This document shows, in pieces, positions 1 through 7,298 of a stretch of DNA of 42,109 bases. The first letter of the stretch is position 1. Each line of letters begins with the position of its first letter. The position numbers and the translations under genes are program-made. This DNA comes from Streptomyces cellostaticus (GTDB taxonomy: Bacteria; Actinomycetota; Actinomycetes; Streptomycetales; Streptomycetaceae): NCBI RefSeq assembly GCF_001513965.1, contig NZ_KQ948054.1:8439-50547 (forward strand). Reading direction: 5' to 3'. Under the pieces are notes generated by a model, which searched no databases, was not told the origin of the DNA, and worked only from the letters and a program-made list of their open reading frames with translations.

Positions 1-2
1 TG

Positions 3-986
3 CGGGTCCTCGACCCGGAGCACGAGCACTGGCGGCGCGGCATCGAGGCCGCCGTCATCTACGCCCGCGAAGTGGGCGACCTCAAGGTGCCGTTCACGTA
101 CCGGGTGCCGACGGGTGAGGAGGCTCAGGCTGAGGGGTGGCCGGCCTCGCTCGCCAACTTCCCGCTGGGGCAGTGGATCGCCGACAACGGGAGGTTCTAC
201 GCCCGCGGGACGCTGGCCGAAGAGCGTGTCGAGCAGCTGGAGCGCCTCGGCATGGTGTGGTCGCACTACGACGTCGCGTGGGAGGAGGGCCTCGCCGCGG
301 CGCGCGGGTGGGCTGAGGAAAACGGGCACCTGTTGGCGCCGCTGGACGCCACCTTCCGGGGTGCGAAGGTGGGGATCTTTCTGAAGAACGCGCGGGCCGC
401 CGCACGGAAGGCCGCCGAGATCGAGCAACGGCGTGCCGAGGGCCTGCCGGCGGGATCGTCGGCGGGGGCGCTGTCGGAGGATCGGCGGGAGCAGCTGGAG
501 GAGATCGACCCCTCGTGGTGCCCGGCCTGGCCGGTGGAGTGGCAGCGTGCCTTCCATCTCGTCCGGTTGCACCTGGAGGCTGGCGGCGAGCTGCCGATGG
601 AGTCGGGCGAGGTCGTGCACCAGGGCGAGGACCTTGGCCGGTGGGTGAAGTTGGTGCGGTTCGGCTGGGACAAGCTGACGACCGTGCAGCAGTGGATGTG
701 TGAGCACATCCTCGGGATCGAGCCCGCGGCCGAAGACGAGAAGCCCCGGCCGCGCCGTACGCAGGCCGACAAGTGGGCGATGAACTACGCGGCCGCCCGG
801 CAGTTCTTCGAGCGCGAGGGGCATCTGCGGGTGCCGAGGAAGCACGTCGAACGAGTCGTCGGCGAGGACCAGGAGGAGCGAGAGCTCCGGCTCGGGTCGT
901 GGATCGGGAACCAGCGGAGCAGGGCCGCGACGCTGTCCCCGGAGCGGGTGGAGCAGCTGTCCGCGATCGGGATGCGGTGGGCGTAG
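3..986 (+). CDS. C-terminal part of a helicase-associated (HA) repeat protein, 5' end outside window
   Basis: The reading frame is open from the first bases of the window, so the start lies upstream. About 327 residues are visible. They contain tandem Trp-rich modules of the helicase-associated (HA) type, with motifs such as FPLGQWIADN, LGMVWSHYDVAW and LGSWIGNQRS, each spaced by helical segments and ending in ALGM/IGMRW-like tails. In Streptomyces such modules form the C-terminus of DEAD/DEAH-type helicases, which are often encoded near the ends of linear chromosomes and plasmids. The helicase core itself is not in the window, so helicase activity is inferred from the family. A GTG at 72 could start a shorter product, but clear HA sequence lies before it. 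A strong hairpin follows the stop. Confidence 0.8.
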   Translation, partial: RVLDPEHEHWRRGIEAAVIYAREVGDLKVPFTYRVPTGEEAQAEGWPASLANFPLGQWIADNGRFYARGTLAEERVEQLERLGMVWSHYDVAWEEGLAAARGWAEENGHLLAPLDATFRGAKVGIFLKNARAAARKAAEIEQRRAEGLPAGSSAGALSEDRREQLEEIDPSWCPAWPVEWQRAFHLVRLHLEAGGELPMESGEVVHQGEDLGRWVKLVRFGWDKLTTVQQWMCEHILGIEPAAEDEKPRPRRTQADKWAMNYAAARQFFEREGHLRVPRKHVERVVGEDQEERELRLGSWIGNQRSRAATLSPERVEQLSAIGMRWA

Positions 987-1003
987 GCGGCGACAGTTCG
1001 GGG

Positions 1004-1032
1004 CGCGGCATCTGCCTGAGGCAGATGCCGCG
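1004..1032 (+). terminator. Hairpin terminator after the HA-repeat gene
   Basis: A perfect 13-bp stem (left arm starting CGCGGCATCTG) closes on a 3-nt TGA loop, 18 bp after the stop codon. There is no clear T-tract, which is common for actinomycete terminators. It separates the HA gene from the PadR-like gene. Confidence 0.75.
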
Positions 1033-1073
1033 TTCTGCTGTTGTGCAGGTGGCTCCCATACTAGAGTTCTGGC

Positions 1074-1415
1074 ATGGCAAAGACGCCGCGCATGACGCTC
1101 CAGACTCAACTGGTGCTGCGGACCCTGCTGGAGAGCCCTCTCGAGGCCCGTTACGGTCTGGAGCTGTCCCAAGCAGCAGGCCTTCCCACCGGCACCATCC
1201 ATCCCATCCTCGCCCGCCTGGAGAACGCAGGCTGGCTTGAGTCCTTCTGGGAAGACCAGGGCGAGATCGAGAAGACCGATCCGCCCCGGCCCCGCCGCCG
1301 CTACTACCGCTTCACCCCAAGTGGTGCCGAGTCCGCCCGCGTCGCTCTCGCTGCCGCCTACCAGGGGGGCGCTACCTCTGCACGCCTCCGCCCTGCTGAT
1401 GGCCTGGGGAGTTGA
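1074..1415 (+). CDS. PadR-type winged-helix transcriptional regulator
   Basis: A 113-residue protein with a single winged helix-turn-helix domain of the small PadR-like kind. A helix-rich N-terminus (TLQTQLVLRTLL) is followed by the turn and recognition helix around GLPTGTIHPILARLENAGWL and a wing with a basic RRRYYRFT strand. Proteins of this family usually act as dimeric repressors of adjacent genes. The next gene starts 7 bp after the stop, so the two are probably cotranscribed. The ATG at 1074 is the first start after the upstream hairpin. The ligand and target are unknown. Confidence 0.85.
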   Translation: MAKTPRMTLQTQLVLRTLLESPLEARYGLELSQAAGLPTGTIHPILARLENAGWLESFWEDQGEIEKTDPPRPRRRYYRFTPSGAESARVALAAAYQGGATSARLRPADGLGS

Positions 1416-1422
1416 GGCGGAG

Positions 1423-1995
1423 ATGCACGGCGCCAGCAACGAGGCCAGCGGAGCAGTCCTCCCCTGGTTAGTGATCCGCCAGGACGACAACGGCCACCGG
1501 TACCGGGTCGGCCGGTACGCCACCCGGGACGAAGCCCAGAAGGTCAGCGACAGCCTCGACACCCGCGGCCATCGGCAGCTCTACTGGGTGGAGGGCCTGT
1601 CGGGTCGAGGTAACACAGGTGCCAGCGCCGATAGTCCTGACTCTGGGCGGGACATCGTGCGGGGCCACGCCTCGGGCATCCGCCGGTCGCTCGGGCAGAT
1701 ACCGCCCTTGGCTGAGGAATCTACCGAAAGTGCCAGAGAAGAGCCCACTCACGGCGCAGAGGAGCACACGCGCCGGCGCCTGCAGCGGGCACGGCTTCTT
1801 TTCGAAGCCCTCGCTCACATCCTGCCTACGGACGCCCGCGACCGCTGGTGCGAAGAGTGGATGGCCGAGTGGGCCGACCTTGGTGAACGGCCTCTGCGCA
1901 CGCGGGTGGCCTGGCTACTGCGGGTCACCCTGCGCAGCGGACCGTCCTGCGCCTGGACCCTTCGCTTCGCGACGCGCCCGCAGCGTGTCCAATGA
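1423..1995 (+). CDS. SPOR-like N-terminal domain protein, PadR partner
   Basis: About 190 residues. The N-terminal 60 residues (PWLVIRQDDNGHRYRVGRYATRDEA...) resemble the short SPOR-like proteins common in Streptomyces. The C-terminal 70 residues (ILPTDARDRWCEEWMAEWADL) resemble the cytoplasmic piece of proteins usually encoded next to small PadR regulators. The middle is charged and probably disordered. I chose the ATG at 1423 because a purine-rich GGCGGAG lies just before it and it follows the PadR stop by 7 bp. The frame is open further upstream, but that overlaps the PadR gene and has low-complexity content. The joining of the two ends may be a fusion. Function is unknown. Confidence 0.6.
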   Translation: MHGASNEASGAVLPWLVIRQDDNGHRYRVGRYATRDEAQKVSDSLDTRGHRQLYWVEGLSGRGNTGASADSPDSGRDIVRGHASGIRRSLGQIPPLAEESTESAREEPTHGAEEHTRRRLQRARLLFEALAHILPTDARDRWCEEWMAEWADLGERPLRTRVAWLLRVTLRSGPSCAWTLRFATRPQRVQ

Positions 1996-2093
1996 GGTCC
2001 CAGGCAGCAGGAGCCGCCGCAGAAACCCCGTCACTTCCCCGCCAGCGAAACACGGCTAATCACCTGCTGTTGGCGGACCACACAAGCACGCGC

Positions 2094-2621
2094 CTAGAAA
2101 GGCGGTTCGTCGGAGTAGCCGCCATTGGCTGGAGCTGTCGGGGCCGGTTTGGGCGTCGTGGCCCATGGATCATCTTGTGGGGGTTGCGTACGAGTACCGC
2201 CCCAACCCGAGTTGGATCGCGCGGGTGGGACGGGGGCCGGGGCGTTCTCCGGTTCGACGCCGTCGATGTCGTCGTTCAACAACTGGCGCAGGCGCTCCCT
2301 GCAGGTGGTCGGATCGTCGTCGTTCCAGTTGTCCGATTCCGGCCAGCGTCTGCGGTCAGGGTCCTGCCCACCGATCTCGCACAGGGCGCGCAGGACCGCG
2401 TCGACTCTCTCCCACGTGCTGATCGTCTGCCCCTTGAGGAGCCGGCGGATGGTTTCCCGGCTTACAGGAAGCGGATCCTGCATAGAGCTGGTCGTCGCCG
2501 CGATGCGGGCGGGTGTTGGACGCCCTGCTTCCTTGAAGTGGATGAACAGCTCGGCTACAAAGTCACGTCTGGTCCCATCAGGCAGGTCGGCTTTGCTGGG
2601 CATCCGCAGCATCTGAGGCAT
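2094..2621 (-). CDS. HTH-like hypothetical protein with disordered C-terminus
   Basis: A 175-residue protein. The first 90 residues follow a pattern seen at the N-terminus of many Streptomyces proteins: LPDGTRRDFVAELFIHFKEAG, then VSRETIRRLLKGQTISTWERVDAVLRAL. This looks like a degenerate helix-turn-helix of the kind that precedes NTPase, TPR or membrane modules. Here it is followed only by a Pro/Asn-rich tail, so it may be a stand-alone remnant of a larger protein. ATGs at 2621, 2612 and 2603 are all possible, and none has a strong ribosome site. It is divergent from the small membrane protein at 2978. Confidence 0.55.
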   Translation of the reverse strand: MPQMLRMPSKADLPDGTRRDFVAELFIHFKEAGRPTPARIAATTSSMQDPLPVSRETIRRLLKGQTISTWERVDAVLRALCEIGGQDPDRRRWPESDNWNDDDPTTCRERLRQLLNDDIDGVEPENAPAPVPPARSNSGWGGTRTQPPQDDPWATTPKPAPTAPANGGYSDEPPF

Positions 2622-2977
2622 CCGCCAACTCTGGCACGCTTCAACTCAGTTCGACACGTGATTCCTCATGAATGCTCGGCATGACACCCCAGGTGAGCCC
2701 GGGATTGCGCATGTTGATGTCACAAAGACCTGCAAGGACCTGAGTAGAACCCGCATTGGCGTCTCGTTGACACAGATGGACTTCTTTCGACAATCCACTG
2801 TTTCCGCTGGTCAGAGCGGGTTTCGAGGTGCTTTCGTTGGTTCTCGTTCACCCCGCGAGACGTCGAAAATCTCAATGGGTGGACAACGGCACGGCTGTCG
2901 CCGGAAACGGCGACGGCCCCCTGGTGGGCAGGGAGCCGTCTGCAGAAGACCGAACATCCCCGACGAAGGAGAAGCTC
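2622..2977. promoter_or_regulatory. Intergenic region with a possible promoter (2767-2795)
   Basis: There is no convincing gene in this divergent interval. On the plus strand a TTGACA at 2767-2772 is followed after 17 bp by ACAATC at 2790-2795, a plausible but weak vegetative promoter for the small membrane protein gene at 2978. A GAAGGAG ribosome site lies just before that gene. Confidence 0.3.
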
Positions 2978-3178
2978 ATGTCCAAGCCCGAGCGTACGGG
3001 CAACAGCCCGGACCCGGAACCCCTCCCAAGGCCCGATGGCGGGTCATCGAGGACCCGGTGGGCCAAGTACGCCCGGCGGCTCCGCAACGAGGCCGGCCTG
3101 CATCTGATCCGAGGGGCCGCAACCGCGGTCGGCGGCGCCGTCGTCGCGTACGGCAGCCTCTGGATCCAGTCGCGCTGA
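2978..3178 (+). CDS. Small single-span membrane protein
   Basis: A 66-residue protein starting MSKPERTGNSPDPEP. A Pro-rich polar N-terminus and a basic stretch (RTRWAKYARRLRNEAG) precede one hydrophobic segment of about 17 residues (IRGAATAVGGAVVAYGSLW) at the very C-terminus. The ATG at 2978 was chosen because AAGGAG sits 7-8 bp upstream. The frame also runs upstream, but that part looks non-coding. The function is unknown. A small tail-anchored protein of this kind could be a regulator or a toxin-like peptide, but nothing in the sequence decides this. Confidence 0.6.
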   Translation: MSKPERTGNSPDPEPLPRPDGGSSRTRWAKYARRLRNEAGLHLIRGAATAVGGAVVAYGSLWIQSR

Positions 3179-3234
3179 CAGCCGACAGAGGGACCAGAGC
3201 GTGGCCGACGGCAGCCTCTGCGGTCGTCGGTCCG

Positions 3235-4068
3235 CTACGGGCGATCCTCGAGCCGGGCGAGCAGGCCGGCGGCGGTGGCGACAGCCGCGATGGCGTCGGT
3301 GCGGGTCCAGGTGAAGTTCTCGGTGGTGCCCGCGTCGTCGTGCGGTGCGCCGCTGAACAGGGCATAGGCGCTCTGGATGAGTATCGCCCAGCGCTCCTCC
3401 TGGTCCCGCTCCCCGGCCTTCTTCTGCACCGCCTGGTCGTGGAGCTTCTTGGTGTTGCAGGCCTCACGTACGGGATCGAGGGCCGCACGGGCGAGGGCGA
3501 CGGCGTGCTCGTAGCGCTGATCGCGGATTGCGGTCTTTGCCTCGCGGATGCGGCGTGCGGCGGTGGCTCGGGCCTCCACGGTGGTGACCGGGATGAGGAC
3601 GTCGACGAACGCGCCGGCATCGAGCTGGGTGAGGGCGTTACTCCACGTCGCATGCGGGACGCGGATGATCTCCTGATCGTCAGCGACGGGCCAGTGCTTC
3701 GTCTCTGTCAGGGCGGTCAAGGAAAGTTCGGCGCGCAGGGCCAGGTCGTTGCCTGCCCGCGTCCTTTCCAGTCCGCGCAGTTGCTGGTCGGTCACGCTCG
3801 TCTCGAGCGTGAGGTTTGCGGCGAAGGACTTCAGCCCGACCGGCCGCGGCGTGTGGAGGACGCCGATCCAGCTCGCGGGGCCTGGCGTCTCGTGCGCCCA
3901 GAGGGTGCCGGAGACAAGGAACGGCGCGTCCACGGTGTAGTTGCCGCGGGCGGTCACCTCGAAGGTCAGAGCGAGCCGGTGTGTGTCCCAGCCCGGGATG
4001 AAGTTGACGTTGTGCTGTGCCCGGATGTTGACGCTGTAGTCGTTCGAGCCGAATGAGAAGTTGGCCAT
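3235..4068 (-). CDS. Conserved hypothetical protein, beta-rich N-terminus and helical C-terminus
   Basis: A 277-residue protein beginning MANFSFGSNDYSVNIRAQ. The first 120 residues alternate short hydrophobic and polar positions (beta-rich, no signal peptide). The rest is helical with many Ala/Arg/Glu residues (ARATAARRIREAKTAIRDQRYEHAVALARAALDPVREA), which looks like a helical hairpin or TPR-like segment. The ATG at 4068 has GAGGA 5 bp upstream and is preferred over the in-frame upstream start at 4146. I do not recognise the family. It lies downstream of, and in the same direction as, the interrupted exonuclease-like gene, whose original stop was at 4192, so it may be the last gene of that operon. 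Confidence 0.65.
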   Translation of the reverse strand: MANFSFGSNDYSVNIRAQHNVNFIPGWDTHRLALTFEVTARGNYTVDAPFLVSGTLWAHETPGPASWIGVLHTPRPVGLKSFAANLTLETSVTDQQLRGLERTRAGNDLALRAELSLTALTETKHWPVADDQEIIRVPHATWSNALTQLDAGAFVDVLIPVTTVEARATAARRIREAKTAIRDQRYEHAVALARAALDPVREACNTKKLHDQAVQKKAGERDQEERWAILIQSAYALFSGAPHDDAGTTENFTWTRTDAIAAVATAAGLLARLEDRP

Positions 4069-4217
4069 CGTTCCTCGCCTGATCGAACCCTTGCCTGATG
4101 GTTGCAGGCCAACCGTCGTCATGGCAGTGGTTTTCGCGGGGCTCACGGCGGTGCTTTTCTCGGCCGGCTTCGCAGATCGGCTGGCCGCCTGTCACCTGAC
4201 CTGCTCGAGTGTGGTTA

Positions 4218-5156
4218 GAGGGCGTCTGAAAAGCCTGTCGGCGGGCCTATCTTGCGAGGCGACGTACCAGGAGCATGGCCATAGCGAGGTAGATGGCATT
4301 CTCCGAACAGACGAGCAGGTACTCGTAGTCCTTCGACAGGCGGCGGCAGCGTCCCAGCCAAGCGAACGTTCGCTCCACCACCCAACGGCGCGGGACCACC
4401 GCGAACTGGGGCACTGCTGGCGGCGGTGCCCCCACCCGGGCCCAGGTCGAGCGGAAACCACCGTCGCGGCGCCGCACGACCTCCACGGTGATACCTGTGG
4501 CCTCCAGGGCCCAGGCGTGGAAGTCGGCGCCGCGGTAGCCCTGGTCCGCCCACACGTGCCGCAGGCGCGGGAAGGTGTCGGCAGCCCGGGCGAACAGCAC
4601 CACGGCGCCATCGCGGTCACCCACACTGGCCGGGCTCACGCAGGTGACCAGGACGGTGCCGCGGGTGTCGACGAGCAGGTGGCGCTTGACGCCGCTGATC
4701 TTCTTGCCACCGTCGTAGCCGTGCAGGCCACCGCGCTCACTGGCCCGGACACTCTGACTGTCCACGATGGCGGCACTGGGAGTGGGATCCCGGCCCAGCT
4801 GCACCCGCTCGCGTTCGCGTAGCGCCGTCAGCATCCGCTCCCACACGCCGTCCTTCTGCCAGCGCCGCCAGTAGTGGTAAACCGTCTGCCACGGCGGTAA
4901 GTCATGCGGCAAGAGTCTCCAGGCACAACCGGCTCGCAGCCAGTACGCCAGCGCGTTGAGGATCTCTCGCCGAGCGTGCTTCGCCGGCCGTCCACCAGGC
5001 TTGACCGCCGGAACCAGCGGACAGAGGATCTCCCACTCCGGATCAGACAGATCCGTCGAGTAACGGGTACGCAGCCCGCACACCCCAGCCCCCGAAAGTG
5101 CGTCACCGCCCCGCTACCAGGCGACTTGCCCGCCGACAGGCTTTTCAGACGCCCTC
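4218..5156 (-). mobile_element. Complete IS5-family insertion sequence (939 bp) with TA target duplication
   Basis: The element is bounded by perfect 29-bp inverted repeats (4218-4246 and 5128-5156, outer ends GAGGGCGTCTGAAAAGCC). It is flanked by TA at 4216-4217 and 5157-5158. It holds one transposase gene. Removing the element and one TA restores the reading frame of the host gene, which fixes the boundaries precisely. The perfect repeats and intact transposase suggest a recent insertion. Confidence 0.92.
4247..5083 (-). CDS. IS5-family DDE transposase
   Basis: A 278-residue protein of normal length for this group. The N-terminal helical domain (YSTDLSDPEWEIL, LRAGCAWRLLPHDLPPWQTVYHYWRRW) is a DUF4096-type helix-turn-helix. 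The catalytic domain shows the first Asp in AAIVDSQSVRASE, the second Asp in VWADQGYRG, and the Glu in RRWVVERTFAWLGRCRRLSKDYE. All three acidic residues are present, so it is predicted to be active. It excises and integrates its own element through the 29-bp terminal repeats. Confidence 0.93.
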   Translation of the reverse strand: MCGLRTRYSTDLSDPEWEILCPLVPAVKPGGRPAKHARREILNALAYWLRAGCAWRLLPHDLPPWQTVYHYWRRWQKDGVWERMLTALRERERVQLGRDPTPSAAIVDSQSVRASERGGLHGYDGGKKISGVKRHLLVDTRGTVLVTCVSPASVGDRDGAVVLFARAADTFPRLRHVWADQGYRGADFHAWALEATGITVEVVRRRDGGFRSTWARVGAPPPAVPQFAVVPRRWVVERTFAWLGRCRRLSKDYEYLLVCSENAIYLAMAMLLVRRLAR

Positions 5157-5904
5157 TAGTAGAAGTCGGCAGTTGGTGACGGCCTCGTAGCTGCTGCCCA
5201 GGGGTTGATAGCGGTAGGAATGGTGGTGGGCTGACCACAGGCCCTTCCATGCGGCGTACGGCCGCATCGCGTCCATCCACGTGCACCGCCTCAGCCAGTC
5301 CCGGGCTCGCGCTGTACTGCGGAAGTACCGGTGTAGCTCGCGCTCTAGGACGGCGCGGTCGAAGGCCGCGTTGTAGGTGAGGCAGCGGCGGCGGTTCAGG
5401 AGCTGAGCAAGGCGCGGAACGAACACGGCGAAGGGCGGTGCGGTCGCAGCTTGCTGCGGCGTAATGCCGTGCAGCGCTGTTGCTGCGGGGGCGATGTCGG
5501 CGAGCGGGTTGAGGTGTTCGTTGAAGAGCACGTTGCCGTGGCGGTCTGTCAGGCCGATCTGAACGGCCCATGGATCGGTGAGCGTGGTGGTCTGCACGTC
5601 GAGTACGACCATGCGGGGATCAGTGAGGATGCCGCGGGCCCACTGTCGGACGCGTTCGTGGTGTGCCCGCCATGAGGCGGGCCGGCGCATCGCGCGGATG
5701 GCGTCGTCGAGGCGGAAGTGTTGCTCTCGGAGAGACTGCACGTGCCAGTGGCGGCCCGTGTCGAACTGGGCGTGGACGGTGTCGAGGTAGCGGGTGTCCT
5801 CGTAGACCGCCCAGGTCGGCCGTTCGGTGTCGCCGGGCCGTACGAAGTGGACGGCTCTGGTGTCGACGGTGCGTGTGAAGAGATGGCCCAGTTGGGGTGG
5901 GAGG

Positions 5905-6471
5905 TCAGGCGACGGCATGGTCAGGGGCCTCGGAGGTGAAGGGGGTGAGGGGGAGGCCGTGCGCCATCCAGTTGTGGAAGGCTTCCGCGGTATAGAGGAC
6001 ACCGCTGCCCGAAAGGCGGCCGGGCTGTTTCGGATGGCATCGGTTGATCCGCAAGACCAAGTGCAGGCCGTCGGCCTGCTCGGATTCTCCGAGGTCGAGG
6101 TGGACCGGTCGGCGGCAGGCGTCGAGGGTCTCGCGGGGCCTGCTCCAGGCGAAGTTGACGTGCGGTCGTCCGGGGACCAAGCCGAGGCGGAGGCGGCCAC
6201 TGCGGTGGGCGTCGCAGGCGTAGAAGAGCCAGACCATCGTGCCGTAGACCCGCTCACGGAATTCGATGTTGAGGCGAGACAGGGGCCCGTACCGCAACTC
6301 CACGATGTGGCCGCACGGAGTCAGGACGTCGCCTTCCAGCTCACCCCGCGGCACGAACTGCTGGTTGCTGCTCAGTCTCCTGCGCCAGCCCTGGTTCCAG
6401 GGCCCCTCACCGCGTACGCGGGAGGGGCCGAGGTCTGCCCCGCACTTGGGACATCTGGTGAGCGTAGGCAC
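5905..6471 (-). CDS. Zinc-ribbon-containing hypothetical protein
   Basis: A 188-residue protein. The N-terminus carries a knuckle, CPKCGADLG, and a later TPCGHIVEL plus CDAHRSG may supply more metal ligands. The middle is rich in aromatic residues and beta-strand-like. Its GTG start shares one base with the TAG stop of the upstream gene (TAGTG), and its own stop lies inside the next gene. This places it firmly in the coupled operon with the exonuclease-like protein. The family is not recognised. A nucleic-acid-binding role would fit the partner gene but is only an inference. Confidence 0.65.
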   Translation of the reverse strand: MPTLTRCPKCGADLGPSRVRGEGPWNQGWRRRLSSNQQFVPRGELEGDVLTPCGHIVELRYGPLSRLNIEFRERVYGTMVWLFYACDAHRSGRLRLGLVPGRPHVNFAWSRPRETLDACRRPVHLDLGESEQADGLHLVLRINRCHPKQPGRLSGSGVLYTAEAFHNWMAHGLPLTPFTSEAPDHAVA

Positions 6472-7298
6472 TAGACCGCCTTGAGCTGGGTGTCCAGCCA
6501 GGTCACCGTGTCCTTGGTGAGACCGAGGTCCTCCGGCGCCCGGCCGGCGGCGCGCAGCACGCCGGCGATGCTCGTCTCGGTGCGGTGTGTGTTGATCAGA
6601 TCCTCCAGAACGGGGTCAGCTGCCTCAGCCCGGTCGAGGAAGTCCAGCTCGTCGTGTTGGACGCGGATCTGTCGGGCCACATCTGACTGGATGTCGTACA
6701 GGCGCCGATGCTCGGTCTGAGCCTTCTTGCGGCGCGCAGGGATGCTGGCCCTGAAATCGGACCAGTGGACGATGAAGAGAGTCCCCTGGTGGCCGATGCC
6801 GGTGTTCTGGTCGTCCTGTGCGATGCGGCCGCCACCGCAGCCTCCAGTCACCGTCACGCTGGGCCCCGTCTTTCCTGCAGTCCCAGCCCCAGGTTCGGGG
6901 TCACTGGTCCCCTTCGTGTCCTGAACGTCTGTGCCGGGTACCTTCTGTCCCGGCGTGCCGTCCGGGGTACCGGTCGTGCCCGCGCTGCCGTCGCTGGTGT
7001 CCGGGCCCGTCTCGATGACCGCGGAACGGGCCTGGTCGTACTTCAGGTACTGCTGCTCAAGGTACTTGGCAGCGGGGGCATTGGCGACGATCATCTGTTC
7101 GGCCACGCGGAACGCATGGGTGACGCCGTTACGAAGGTTCATGGAGATGAGCTCGCACATGATCTTGCGGAACTCGTATGAGCTGTCACCGGCCTTCGCG
7201 TTGGCCTCGTCGCAGATGCCGGCCAGCCAGTGAGCGGTGTCGGGTGGGTAGCGGTCGAAGAAGAACGGCGCGTTGTCGTCGGGGGCGTCGTTGTTCAT
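6471..7298 (-). CDS. Hypothetical protein with Gly/Thr-rich linker, coupled operon member
   Basis: A 275-residue protein. Residues 1-90 are helical (DTAHWLAGICDEANAKAGDSSYEFRKIMCELISMNLRNG). Residues 90-160 are a Gly/Thr/Asp-rich linker. The C-terminal part is basic and coiled-coil-like (RRKKAQTEHRRLYDIQSDVARQIRVQHDELDFLDRAE), ending in a short helical domain. The ATG at 7298 overlaps the TGA of the preceding gene (ATGA), and the stop overlaps the next start. No known domain is recognised. The position suggests a stoichiometric partner of its neighbours. Confidence 0.6.
   Translation of the reverse strand: MNNDAPDDNAPFFFDRYPPDTAHWLAGICDEANAKAGDSSYEFRKIMCELISMNLRNGVTHAFRVAEQMIVANAPAAKYLEQQYLKYDQARSAVIETGPDTSDGSAGTTGTPDGTPGQKVPGTDVQDTKGTSDPEPGAGTAGKTGPSVTVTGGCGGGRIAQDDQNTGIGHQGTLFIVHWSDFRASIPARRKKAQTEHRRLYDIQSDVARQIRVQHDELDFLDRAEAADPVLEDLINTHRTETSIAGVLRAAGRAPEDLGLTKDTVTWLDTQLKAV

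Larger units (their letters stand above)
4192..5918 (-). pseudogene. DEDDh exonuclease-like protein, interrupted by the IS5-family element
   Basis: The surviving frame starts at the ATG at 5918 and now reads three codons into the IS, stopping at 5145 (257 aa). Excising 4218-5156 plus one TA joins ...CRLLL to TTLEQVR and a TGA at 4192-4194. The N-terminal half is unique. The C-terminal 160 residues match the DnaQ/RNase T fold, including the LHGIT and NAAFDRAVLERE motifs. Three of five expected catalytic residues differ from consensus, each by one base: ExoI D-x-E is DVQ, and in the ExoIII region the H is Y (GSSYEAV) and the D is N (VTNC). It was therefore probably already inactive as a nuclease before the insertion. 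The start overlaps the preceding gene's stop by 14 bp, so it was translationally coupled. Confidence 0.8.

Noticed and set aside
94..1080. Long minus-strand frame opposite the HA-repeat gene
   Set aside because: Arg/Pro/Ala-rich composition without motifs; it is the GC-driven shadow of a well-supported plus-strand gene.
2668..4056. 462-codon plus-strand frame
   Set aside because: Overlaps the small membrane protein and runs antisense to the better-supported minus-strand gene at 3235-4068.
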